Origin: Rhodospirillales bacterium
Lineage (GTDB): Bacteria > Pseudomonadota > Alphaproteobacteria > BOG-932 > Roseiterribacteraceae
Length of the DNA stretch: 34,163 bases
NCBI GenBank assembly: GCA_028291365.1
Contig: JAQGIE010000158.1
Coordinates: forward strand, 1-34,163
Reading direction: 5' to 3'
The translations under genes and the position numbers were made by a program. The notes beneath the pieces are model-generated. The model had not been told where the DNA came from and did not search any database. It was given only the letters and a program-made list of their open reading frames with translations. Shown piece by piece: positions 25,434 to 33,779 of the stretch (the first letter of the stretch is position 1; each line of letters begins with the position of its first letter).

Positions 25434-26465
25434 ATGAACACGAACGCTCTTCCCCAAATGGCCCGCGAAGCGGCCGAATCCGGCGCGGCGGCGCGGCGGC
25501 AGATCGCGCGTTGCGGCCCCGGCTTTGCCGCGTTGGGCGAACGGCTGCGCGCGCTCAAGCCGCGCCTGGTCGTCACCTGCGCGCGCGGCAGTTCCGACCA
25601 CGCCGCCTATTACGGCAAATACCTGATCGAAACGCGGCTCGGCCTGCCGGTCGCGTCGATCGGCCCGTCGATCGCGTCGCTCTACGACATCAGGCTGCAG
25701 CTCGACGGCGCGCTGTTCATCGTCGTCTCGCAATCGGGCCGCAGCCCCGATCTGCTGCGCCTGGTCGCCAGCGCGCGCGACAGCGGCGCGCTGGTGGTCG
25801 GGTTCGTCAATGACGAGACCTCGCCGCTGGCGACGTCGTGCGATATCTTCCTGCCGCTGTGCGCCGGACCCGAGATCAGCGTCGCGGCAACCAAATCCTA
25901 TCTGATGTCGGCCTTCGCCTTCCTGCAGCTCGCGGCACATTGGCGCGACGACGCGGCGCTGCACCAGGCGGTGGCGGCGACGCCGCAGGCGTTCGACGAC
26001 GCGATGCGATGCGACTGGAGCGACGCGCTGGCGCGGCTCACCGAGGTCGGCGGCCTCTATGTCATCGCGCGCGGGCTCGGCAACGGTGCGGCGCTGGAAA
26101 TGGCGCTCAAATGCAAGGAGACGTGCCGCCTGCACGCCGAAGCCTTCAGCGCCGCCGAAGTCATTCACGGCCCGCTGGCGCTGGTCGGCCCCGGCTTCCC
26201 GGTCATCGCGCTGACCCAGCACGACGCGACCGAAGAGTCCAACCGCGCCGTCATCGAACGCATGGTTTCGCTCGGCGCGCCGGTGTTGAGCACCGCCGCC
26301 GTCAACGGCACGATCGCGCTGCCGACCGTGCCGAATCTCGCCGCCGAAATCGCGCCGCTGGCGCAGGTGCTGAGCTTCTATCTCGCCATTCACAAAGTTG
26401 CGCGGGCACGCGGGCTGGATCCCGACACGCCGCCGAACCTCAAGAAGGTGACGGAGACGGTGTGA
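25434..26465 (+). CDS. nagB-II: SIS-domain glucosamine-6-phosphate deaminase (NagB-II type)
   Basis: This 343-aa protein consists of two SIS domains like the isomerase half of GlmS, without the glutaminase half. The first SIS has TCARGSSDHAAYYGKYLIE and VVSQSGRSPD; the second has IARGLGNGAALEMALKCKET, and the C-terminal NLKKVTETV is the GlmS/AgaS-type ending. In the nag operon this should deaminate GlcN-6-P to fructose-6-P, replacing classical NagB. The TGATG overlap couples it to nagA. A sugar-isomerase role on another amino sugar is the alternative. Confidence 0.88.
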   Translation: MNTNALPQMAREAAESGAAARRQIARCGPGFAALGERLRALKPRLVVTCARGSSDHAAYYGKYLIETRLGLPVASIGPSIASLYDIRLQLDGALFIVVSQSGRSPDLLRLVASARDSGALVVGFVNDETSPLATSCDIFLPLCAGPEISVAATKSYLMSAFAFLQLAAHWRDDAALHQAVAATPQAFDDAMRCDWSDALARLTEVGGLYVIARGLGNGAALEMALKCKETCRLHAEAFSAAEVIHGPLALVGPGFPVIALTQHDATEESNRAVIERMVSLGAPVLSTAAVNGTIALPTVPNLAAEIAPLAQVLSFYLAIHKVARARGLDPDTPPNLKKVTETV

Positions 26466-27568
26466 TGCGCCAGACGCTCACCGGCGCACGAATCTTCACC
26501 GGCGAGTCGACGCTCGACGATCACGCGCTGGTGCTGGAGGACGAGCGGATCGTCGACCTGGTGCCCGCGCGCGACGCGCCCAACCTGCCGCCGGGATCGA
26601 TCCTGGCGGCAGGTTTCGTCGATACGCAGGTGAATGGCGGCGGCGGCGTGCTGTTCAACGCGACGCCGACCGCAGCTTCGATCCGGACCATCCAAGCCGC
26701 GCATCGCCGCTTCGGCACCACGACGTTGCTGCCGACCTTGATCACCGACACCGAAACCAAAATGCAGGAAGCGGTTGCGGCGGCGCGTGAGGCCGGCACC
26801 GGCATCCATCTCGAAGGGCCGTTCATTTCGCGCGAGCGCCGCGGCGTGCACGAAGCCCGCTACGTGCGCCCACCGACCGCGGACGACATCGCGTTTCTCT
26901 GCGCCTTGCCTGCAATCCTGCCGCGCGTGCTGGTTTCGCTCGCGCCCGAAACGGTTGCACCCGAGGACGTCGCGCGGCTTGTCCAGGCGGGGCTGGTCGT
27001 GGCCGGTGCGCATTCGGCCGCGAGCTACGAGCGCACGCGCGAGGCGCTGGCGCGCGGCATGACCGGCTTCACGCATCTGTTCAACGCGATGCCGCCCTTG
27101 GCCAATCGCGCGCCCGGCATCGCCGGCGCCGCGCTGGACGACGCATCGAGCTGGTGCGGCGTCATCGTCGACGGCGTGCATGTCCATCCGGCCATGCTGA
27201 AACTGGCGCTGGCGGCCAAGCCGCGCGGCAAGCTGTTCCTGGTCACCGACTCGATGCCGCCGTTGGGCACCGAGCTGACGCGGTTCGAGCTGTATGGACA
27301 GACCATTCATCGCCGCGACGGGCGGCTCGTCACCGACGACGGCACCCTGGCGGGCGCCGATCTCGACATGGCGCAGGCGGTACGCAACGCGGTGTCGATG
27401 CTGGGCGTCGGTCTCGACGAGGCGCTGCGCATGGCCTCGCTCTACCCGGCCCAGTTCATCGGCCTTGCCGATCGCGGCCGAATTGCCCCCGGCCTGCGCG
27501 CGGATCTGGTCCTTCTCGACGAGACGTTGCACGTGCATGCCACCTGGATTGGCGGCCAATCCGACTGA
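26465..27568 (+). CDS. nagA: N-acetylglucosamine-6-phosphate deacetylase
   Basis: This 367-aa amidohydrolase removes acetate from GlcNAc-6-P. It has GFVDTQVNGGGG near the N-terminus, the metal ligand Glu117 in HLEGPFISRERRGVHE, His183 (GAHS), His204 (THLFNAM) and the catalytic Asp262 in VTDSMPPLG. Length and motif order are normal. The start overlaps the deaminase stop by 1 nt. A 34-nt gap separates it from the osmC gene. Confidence 0.95.
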   Translation: MRQTLTGARIFTGESTLDDHALVLEDERIVDLVPARDAPNLPPGSILAAGFVDTQVNGGGGVLFNATPTAASIRTIQAAHRRFGTTTLLPTLITDTETKMQEAVAAAREAGTGIHLEGPFISRERRGVHEARYVRPPTADDIAFLCALPAILPRVLVSLAPETVAPEDVARLVQAGLVVAGAHSAASYERTREALARGMTGFTHLFNAMPPLANRAPGIAGAALDDASSWCGVIVDGVHVHPAMLKLALAAKPRGKLFLVTDSMPPLGTELTRFELYGQTIHRRDGRLVTDDGTLAGADLDMAQAVRNAVSMLGVGLDEALRMASLYPAQFIGLADRGRIAPGLRADLVLLDETLHVHATWIGGQSD

Positions 27569-27602
27569 GCAAGCGGCCCGCCTGAACCCGGCAGAGGCGT
27601 GG

Positions 27603-28073
27603 ATGAGCAAGGAACATCACTACAAGGTCGCGGTCGAATGGACCGGCGATCGCGGTACCGGCACCAGCGGGTATCGCGACTATGATCGCGACCATCGTAT
27701 CGAAGCGGCCGGCAAGGCGGCGATTCCGGGATCGTCGGATCCGTCTTTTCGCGGCAATCCGGCGCGCTGGAATCCGGAAGAGCTGCTGCTGGCGTCGACC
27801 GCCGCCTGTCACCAGCTTTGGTACCTGCATCTGTGCGCCGATGCGGGCGTGACGGTCGTGGCGTATCGCGACGACGCGGTTGCGACGATGGAAGAAGACA
27901 AAGATACCGGCGGGCGTTTCACCAGCGCCACCTTGCGTCCGCATGTGACGATTGCGGCCGGCTCCGACGCAAAGCTCGCGCTGGCGCTGCATCACGAAGC
28001 CAGCCGCAAATGCTATGTCGCCAACTCGCTGAATTTTCCGGTCCATCACGAGCCCGTGATCGAAACCGCCTGA
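27603..28073 (+). CDS. OsmC-family peroxide-reducing protein
   Basis: This 156-aa protein has the two redox cysteines of the OsmC/Ohr fold at Cys69 (STAACHQLWYLHLCADAG) and Cys137 (EASRKCYVANS), with the family's RWNPEELLLAS before the first. It is probably the OsmC/YhfA-like branch that reduces organic hydroperoxides. It starts at ATG 27603 with an AGAGG site and may be the last gene of the nag transcript. There is no known functional link to amino-sugar use. Confidence 0.88.
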   Translation: MSKEHHYKVAVEWTGDRGTGTSGYRDYDRDHRIEAAGKAAIPGSSDPSFRGNPARWNPEELLLASTAACHQLWYLHLCADAGVTVVAYRDDAVATMEEDKDTGGRFTSATLRPHVTIAAGSDAKLALALHHEASRKCYVANSLNFPVHHEPVIETA

Positions 28074-28091
28074 AGCATTGTCCGCAGGCCG

Positions 28092-28126
28092 CAAAAGAAA
28101 ACGGCCCGGAGCGAACTCCGGGCCGT
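28092..28126 (-). terminator. Strong intrinsic terminator of the TonB-receptor gene
   Basis: A perfect 11-bp stem (28101-28111 with 28116-28126) with a 4-nt loop is followed on the minus strand by TTTTCTTTT (28100-28092). It is a classical intrinsic terminator 25 nt after the receptor stop. On the plus strand the stem has no T-run, but it may also affect the end of the osmC transcript. Confidence 0.9.
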
Positions 28127-28150
28127 GCGAGTTGGGAGGAAGACGGAGCG

Positions 28151-30730
28151 TCAGTAGGTGAAGCGGACACCGCCGAAGAAGCGGCGGCCGTTCTTGTAGG
28201 CCGCGTAGGGCACGTTCTCGGAACCCGCATACTGGTACTGCAGTTCGTCGAGCAGGTTCTGCGCCTGCGCGGTGATCTGGAGTTGCGGCGTGACGTTGAA
28301 CGCGATCGAGGCGTCGAGCTGGTTGTAGTTGTCGTTATAGACCGGCGTGGCGCGATCGATCGCCCGGAAATACTTGGTGCGATAACCGTAGGTCACGCGC
28401 GCGCTCACCAGGTCGTTTTCGTAATACGGCGTCAGGTTGAACGAATGCCGCGAGTTGAACGGCAGCGGCGTGGTGCCGTCCGACGACGCGTACGAGAAGG
28501 TGTAGTTCGCCTGGATTCCGAAGCCGCGCCAGATCTGGTTCTGGTAGGTGAGTTCGAAACCCTTCACCGAGGCCGCTCCGCCGTTGCGCGGACGCGACAC
28601 GTTGAACGTCTCGAGCCGGTTCGTGTCGGTGTTGAACACGGTCTCGGGCGCGCTGGCGCGGAAGATGTACGAGCTGATGTCCTTGTAGAAGGCGGTGCCC
28701 GCGATCAGGGCTTCGCGGCCCAGGTAATATTCCACCGAGGCGTCGAAATTGGTGGCGCGGTATGGATCGAGGTTGGGATTGCCGCCGTCACCCGTGCGCA
28801 CCGTGTTGGTGGTGGTGATCGTCGCCGCCAGGTCCGAATAGTTGGCGCGGGCCATCACACGCGATGCGGCAAAGCGAACGACGACGTCCTTGGTCGCGTC
28901 GAACGCGACGTTCAGGCTGGGCAGCCAGTCGTTGTAGCTCTTGTCGAACACGACCGTGCGTACGTTCGCGTTGGAGGTCGGGATGGCGTTGCCGGTGATG
29001 TCCTGCTTGCCGGTGCTGGTCTGTTCGGTGTGCACGAAGCGCAGACCGAAATTGCCGCGGAAATTTCCGCCGTCGAAATTGACCTGGCCATAACCGGCCG
29101 AGATCTTTTCCTGCACCGAGAACTGGGCCGGCAGATACGGCAGATAGGTCGCGTTCTGACTGATGAGATAGCTCTCGAGCTTGCCCTTGTCGGCGGTCGC
29201 CCAGTTGGTCAGCGTCGAGTTGACCGCGAGACCGTCGCTGAATCCGCTCGGCGTGTTGCCGCCGAACAGGCTGGCGAGCGTCGTGTTGTTGCCGGGCACG
29301 CCGGTGAGCATCGAGTCACGCGTCGTTTCATGGGCGCGGTACTTGCCGCCGACCTGGATCGAGTTGAAGACGCCAAGCCCGTCCAGATCGTGCTTGAAGT
29401 CGAGCTGGCCGTACTGTTCTTCGTCCGAGGTCGGTTCGCGTCGCACCTGGGCGAAGCCGATCGACGTGTTGCTGGTATCGGTTGACGCTTTCGGCGACGT
29501 CACCGTGGCGAGGCGTCCCGGCGCACCGCTGATGTCGTAGCTGTAGGCCTGGATCGATTCAAACTCGCCGAAATATTGCTGCTGCGTGCCGCCGGTCGAG
29601 CGCGTCGTGCCGGCTTGCGCCGTCAGCTTCCAGCGGTCGCCGAGATAATCGCCCTTGAGATCGATGGCGTAGGTTTCGACCTCGGATTTGCGCGAGATCG
29701 CGTCGAGCAGCACCAGACCGCGCGAGAAGTTCGCCGCCGAGACGACGCCGTTCGATACCGCTGCGCTGGTCGCCGTCGCGCCACCCCAGGCGTTGAAGTA
29801 GTAGCGGCTCTGATTGTAGTTGTCGTACTTCCCCTTGACGTAGAAGCCCGTCAAATTCAGTTCCAGCCGGTCGGTCGGACGCGCCTGCAGACCCACCGTA
29901 CCGCCGGTGCGCGTGCGCTCTTGCTGGAAGAAGGCCGAGTTGATCGTGTTGGGAATGCGCACCGTCGATGCGGCCGCGGCGCCGCCGACCAGCGAAGCCG
30001 GAACCGCCGTGTCGGCCACGGTCGGATAGCCCAACGTCTCGAAACCGTCGCGCTGCAGATATTCTTCGCTGCGCAGCGCCGACACGACGAGGCCCCAACG
30101 ATTGTTGGGATCCTTATAGCCGAAGAAACCGGAGAAGTTCGGCGCAGCCTTGCCGCGGCGATCGTTGTAGCCGACCTCGGCGGTGGCGCCGAACGAATAG
30201 GTCTGCTTCAGGTCGAGCGGCCTGCGTGTTTCGACGATCACCGTGCCGCCGATGCTGCCTTCATCGATGCGCGCTTCGGGCGACTTGAACACTTCCAGGC
30301 GCCCGACGATTTCCGGCGCGAGCAACGTGTAGTTGAAGGTGCGGCCCGGGCTGTCGAGGATGAACCAGTCGGTGGACGCGACGGTCTGGCCGTTGAGCAA
30401 GGTCCGGTTCAGCGCCGGATCGGTGCCGCGGATCGAGACGCGCTCGCCTTGTCCGTAGTCGCGATCGACGGTGACGCCCGGCAGGTGCGACAGCGATTCG
30501 GCGACGTTCTTGTCAGGGAACTTGCCGATGTCTTCGGCGGTGATCGCCTCGACGATCGCGTTGGCGTTGCGCTTGGTCTGCACCGATTGCTGCAAGCTGG
30601 CGCGAATGCCGGTCACGACGATTTCTTCGGGTACCGAACCCGGGATCGTTTGCGCCGCCGCGACGTCGGCCAGCAGCAGCACAGCCACCGCACTCACGGT
30701 GCTGTGCAGGAGCAACCTGTTCAAACCCAT
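28151..30730 (-). CDS. TonB-dependent outer-membrane receptor (Xanthomonas/Caulobacter type)
   Basis: This is an 859-aa receptor. Residues 1-26 are a signal peptide (LLLADVAAA before QTIPG). A TonB-box-like EEIVVTGIRASLQQS follows, then the plug (GKFPDKNVAESLSHLPGVTV, RVSIRGTDPALNRTLLNG) and a 22-strand-type barrel ending in aromatic FTY. This plug signature is that of the large receptor group in Caulobacter and Xanthomonas that imports carbohydrates. Facing the nag operon, it probably imports GlcNAc or chitooligosaccharides. I chose ATG 30730 because AGGGAG lies 9 nt upstream; the ATG at 30739 directly abuts that site. Confidence 0.92.
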   Translation of the reverse strand: MGLNRLLLHSTVSAVAVLLLADVAAAQTIPGSVPEEIVVTGIRASLQQSVQTKRNANAIVEAITAEDIGKFPDKNVAESLSHLPGVTVDRDYGQGERVSIRGTDPALNRTLLNGQTVASTDWFILDSPGRTFNYTLLAPEIVGRLEVFKSPEARIDEGSIGGTVIVETRRPLDLKQTYSFGATAEVGYNDRRGKAAPNFSGFFGYKDPNNRWGLVVSALRSEEYLQRDGFETLGYPTVADTAVPASLVGGAAAASTVRIPNTINSAFFQQERTRTGGTVGLQARPTDRLELNLTGFYVKGKYDNYNQSRYYFNAWGGATATSAAVSNGVVSAANFSRGLVLLDAISRKSEVETYAIDLKGDYLGDRWKLTAQAGTTRSTGGTQQQYFGEFESIQAYSYDISGAPGRLATVTSPKASTDTSNTSIGFAQVRREPTSDEEQYGQLDFKHDLDGLGVFNSIQVGGKYRAHETTRDSMLTGVPGNNTTLASLFGGNTPSGFSDGLAVNSTLTNWATADKGKLESYLISQNATYLPYLPAQFSVQEKISAGYGQVNFDGGNFRGNFGLRFVHTEQTSTGKQDITGNAIPTSNANVRTVVFDKSYNDWLPSLNVAFDATKDVVVRFAASRVMARANYSDLAATITTTNTVRTGDGGNPNLDPYRATNFDASVEYYLGREALIAGTAFYKDISSYIFRASAPETVFNTDTNRLETFNVSRPRNGGAASVKGFELTYQNQIWRGFGIQANYTFSYASSDGTTPLPFNSRHSFNLTPYYENDLVSARVTYGYRTKYFRAIDRATPVYNDNYNQLDASIAFNVTPQLQITAQAQNLLDELQYQYAGSENVPYAAYKNGRRFFGGVRFTY

Positions 30731-30792
30731 ATCCGCCATCTCCCTGTTCTTAATTCCCTGGCAGCGCATCGACCGCTGCGCTCCCAGCGCTG

Positions 30793-30806
30793 GCGATTCG
30801 AATCGC
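30793..30806. promoter_or_regulatory. 14-bp perfect palindrome upstream of the TonB-receptor gene
   Basis: GCGATTCGAATCGC is a perfect palindrome with a central CG, 63 bp upstream of the receptor start. A CG centre is usual for LacI-family operators. No LacI gene lies in the window. Confidence 0.4.
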
Positions 30807-30906
30807 AGGCGGACAGCCGACTGCGCCCGGCCATGGAAACTTCTCCAGGAATCGGCGAAAGGCGAATTCCGGCAGAATGCCGAAAATGACAAAAAGCGAG
30901 CATCCC

Positions 30907-31000
30907 ATTCCCCGCGAAAGCGGGGATCCATCGGGCCGTTGGCGTTGGGTCGCCGACATCCCGGTGGTCGAATCAATGGGTCCCCGCTTTCGCGGGGAAT
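30907..31000. repeat. Paired palindromic (BIME-like) repeat, copy C
   Basis: CCCCGC-GAAA-GCGGGG (30910-30925) and the inverted CCCCGC-TTTC-GCGGGG (30982-30997) are flanked by ATTCCCCGC and its mirror GCGGGGAAT. The right end reaches the stop codon of the Cache-receptor gene. It lies upstream of the TonB-receptor gene, between two minus-strand genes. Confidence 0.85.
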
Positions 31001-32433
31001 TACGCCGCCTGCCGCAGATGGGCCTTGAGTTGCGACAGAGCGGCTTCGAGCGTGGCGCGTTCGCGCTGGGGCTCGGGACAATTGCGCAGCACGTATTCAG
31101 CGGTGCGCACCACGTCGCGCCAGCGCGGATTGCGCGGCAAGGTCTCGACCAGGAAATACTTGTCCATGGTCCGGGTCTGGAGCGAGGACCGGTCCATATA
31201 GACGCGCCACAGGCCGCTTTCCTCGGCAAGCTCGACCTTCCCGTTGCTCTTGCTGCGCTGCCAGCAATCGAGCGCGGCCACCATCACTTCGACGATGCAG
31301 CGGCGATAGCCGTCGTCGAGATCCAGCGGGTGCGGCGCGTCTTCGCCGCTTTCCGGAGCGTCGGCATCCTGCAGGTCGGGTTGGGCCGCGACCGCGCTGA
31401 CGATCGGATGCACCGACGCGATCGGCCGCTCCGGAACCTCGCCCCGCGCCTCGACCGGTACTTGCCTATACATAAGGAGTCGCAGCGACGCGGCGGTCGC
31501 GAGCAGGCCGAACAGGGCCAGCCCCCACACGAACAGCCAGCGATCGCCGGCCAATTGGCCGCGATCGGCGAGGACTGCGTATTTCCAGCCGGTTTCCGGC
31601 ACCGCAAACGGACCGTAGCTGCGTTCGCCACGTTCGATCGCAGACGCCGCGATCGGCGCGCCCTGCGCGTCGAGCAGATGAAAGCGCAGGCCCGGCCGCT
31701 GCAGTGCCGCGAGCCGCTGTTCGAGATTTGCCATCGGCAGGCGGAAGGCGACGACGCCTTCGACGGTGCCGTGCCGCACCACCGGCCGCGCCAGCAGCAC
31801 GCCGAAACTGTCGTCGAGACGCTTCAGGCCGGACACGACCAGGATCTGGGCGGGGTCGGTCGATTGCTGCAGCCGCGCCATCACTTCGCGAAACACTTCG
31901 GCCAGCGGCGTGTCGCGCTGGCGCGCCGATGCCAAGTCGGTCGCAAAGGCACTGTCTTTGCGCAAAGAGTAAACGACGCGGCCGACCCGATCGACGAGGT
32001 AGAGATCGTCGAACAGGCTGGTCTCGATCATGGCCTGGAAGCTGGGATGAAACCGCTCATGCACGTTGGCGTAGGGCGGCAGCACCGACGGCATGTCCTG
32101 CGGCTGGATCTGGCCTTGCACATAGACCTGGCGCAGCAACGCGGCGGCGCGTTCGGGATCGGGCGAGATCTGGCCGAAGGCCGGTGCGAATCCGTAATAC
32201 CGGCCGATCGAGTAGCCGATGAAACTGGTGCTGGCGAAGGCCGCGCTCTGCGTCTTGGCGAATTCGACCAGAGTGCCGAGATCATGTTCTGCCGAAGAAC
32301 GGGCGAACTCGATCTGGAATTGAGTCTTGCTCTCGATAGTATCGGCAAGCAGAAGCAACGCCGCCACAAAGGCAGCGATCAATGGCAGTAGGTATGCTGC
32401 CCCAGCATTCCGTAGCGCTCCAAGCCAGCGCAC
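31000..32433 (-). CDS. Membrane receptor with Cache-like periplasmic sensor and unrecognised cytoplasmic domain
   Basis: This 477-aa protein has TM1 at about 13-31 and TM2 at about 299-319. They enclose a ~265-residue periplasmic region that resembles a double Cache sensor (FDDLYLVDRVGRVVYSLRKD; membrane-proximal GPFAVPETGWKYAVLADRG). Usual outputs are absent: no HAMP, methyl-accepting, kinase, GGDEF or EAL motif follows. Instead there is an acidic linker (~325-375) and a ~100-residue domain (GYRRCIVEVMVAALDCWQRS ... MDKYFLVETLPRNPRWRDVV) that I do not recognise. GTG 32433 is preceded by a strong AGGGGGAG. Its position between the receptor and nagZ may hint at a cell-wall-sugar signal, but that is speculative. 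Confidence 0.78.
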   Translation of the reverse strand: MRWLGALRNAGAAYLLPLIAAFVAALLLLADTIESKTQFQIEFARSSAEHDLGTLVEFAKTQSAAFASTSFIGYSIGRYYGFAPAFGQISPDPERAAALLRQVYVQGQIQPQDMPSVLPPYANVHERFHPSFQAMIETSLFDDLYLVDRVGRVVYSLRKDSAFATDLASARQRDTPLAEVFREVMARLQQSTDPAQILVVSGLKRLDDSFGVLLARPVVRHGTVEGVVAFRLPMANLEQRLAALQRPGLRFHLLDAQGAPIAASAIERGERSYGPFAVPETGWKYAVLADRGQLAGDRWLFVWGLALFGLLATAASLRLLMYRQVPVEARGEVPERPIASVHPIVSAVAAQPDLQDADAPESGEDAPHPLDLDDGYRRCIVEVMVAALDCWQRSKSNGKVELAEESGLWRVYMDRSSLQTRTMDKYFLVETLPRNPRWRDVVRTAEYVLRNCPEPQRERATLEAALSQLKAHLRQAA

Positions 32434-32596
32434 CCGTTCTCCCCCTGATCCATGCGCTTCTCGTCTTTTGTTTTGACGATTTTGCCGGCGGTTTGATTAC
32501 CCGTCGGCTTCGCGCTTCCTCCGGACCATACCGTCAAGTTCGTTCAACCGACAAGCGAGCCTTGATCGAAAGAACACGATCCAGAAGCTCTGTTGC

Positions 32597-33613
32597 ATGA
32601 ACACGACGCCCAGCGCAGCGCCCCTCGCCGTCATCTTCGGCGCACCGGGCCCGGTCCTGACCCGGGCGCAGTTCGACTTCTTCCGCGACGCCGATCCGCT
32701 CGGCCTGATCCTGTTCAGCCGCAACTGCGAGACGCCCGACCAGTTGAAGCGGCTGTGCGAGCAGTTCCGGGAGGCGGTCGGGCGCGAGGCGCCGATCCTG
32801 ATCGACCACGAGGGCGGCGAGCATCAGCGCATGGACCCGCCGGTGTGGCCGGCCTTCCCCGCCCCTGCTGCGTTCGGCCGGCTTTATGCACGCGACCCCG
32901 CCCGCGCCGTCGAGCTGGCGCGGCTCAACGGCAACGCCATCGGCAGCCTGCTATGCGACCACGGAATCGACGTCGATTGCGCGCCGCTGCTCGACCTGCC
33001 CGTCGCCGGCGCCGATCCGGTCATCGGCGAACGTGCCTTCGGCTCGGCGCCGGCGCAGGTGATCGCGCTGGGCCGCGCTTTCACCGACGGCATGCTGGCG
33101 GCGGGCGTCACGCCGGTGATCAAGCACATTCCCGGACACGGGCGCGCGCTGGTCGACAGCCACAAGCAGCTTCCCACCGTCGACGTGCCGCTCGACGAAC
33201 TCGACCGCACCGATTTCGCGCCGTTCCGCGCGCTGGCCGACGCGCCCTGGGGCATGGTCGCGCATATCGTCTATCCGGCCATCGATCCCGAACGGCCGGC
33301 TTCGACCTCGCAAGCGATCGTCGAGGGATTGATCCGCAAGCGGCTCGGCTTTGGCGGCGTGCTGATTTCGGACTGTATCTACATGGATGCGCTGGCGGGC
33401 GACTTGCCCCGACGCTGCGCCGACGTGCTCGCCGCGGGCATGGATATCGCGCTGTCGAGCCATGGCGACGTCGAAGACTGGACGCGAATCGCAGCCGCGG
33501 CGCGACCACTGACGCAGGATGCCCAGCAACGGCTGGTGCGACGCCGCACGACTCAGCAGACGGTCGACGTCGAGCGGGCGGTGCGCGAGCTCACGCGGCA
33601 ACTCGCGGCGTGA
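32597..33613 (+). CDS. nagZ: Beta-N-acetylhexosaminidase (NagZ, GH3)
   Basis: This 338-aa single-domain GH3 enzyme splits GlcNAc from anhydro-muropeptides in peptidoglycan recycling. It has LILFSRNCETPDQLK, IDHEGG (usually IDQEGG), the KHIPGHG motif at 176-182 with the general acid/base dyad Asp187/His189 (DSH), and nucleophile Asp259 in ISDCIYMDAL. There is no signal peptide, as expected for the cytoplasmic enzyme. It lies with an ABC solute-binding gene downstream and nag genes nearby, consistent with feeding GlcNAc to NagK and NagA. Confidence 0.94.
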   Translation: MNTTPSAAPLAVIFGAPGPVLTRAQFDFFRDADPLGLILFSRNCETPDQLKRLCEQFREAVGREAPILIDHEGGEHQRMDPPVWPAFPAPAAFGRLYARDPARAVELARLNGNAIGSLLCDHGIDVDCAPLLDLPVAGADPVIGERAFGSAPAQVIALGRAFTDGMLAAGVTPVIKHIPGHGRALVDSHKQLPTVDVPLDELDRTDFAPFRALADAPWGMVAHIVYPAIDPERPASTSQAIVEGLIRKRLGFGGVLISDCIYMDALAGDLPRRCADVLAAGMDIALSSHGDVEDWTRIAAAARPLTQDAQQRLVRRRTTQQTVDVERAVRELTRQLAA

Positions 33614-33629
33614 ACGCTGATTTCAAGAC

Positions 33630-33677
33630 ATGCGGCGGCGCCGCATCTGGTTTCGGCACGGCGGCGAAGCCGCCTTT
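33630..33677 (+). terminator. Two tandem hairpins after nagZ; weak terminator candidate
   Basis: ATGCGGC-GGC-GCCGCAT (33630-33646) is followed by GGCGGC-GAA-GCCGCC (33660-33674) and a TTT. The T-run is short, so termination may be partial and the next gene could still be co-transcribed. Confidence 0.4.
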
Positions 33678-33779
33678 GCGACAAACCGCCGAACTTGCCG
33701 CAGCGAACGCGCCTGCCATGACGAAATCAACGAGTTTACGACTAGCAGACGCGGCCCCGGACTTGGGACAGTGCGCATC

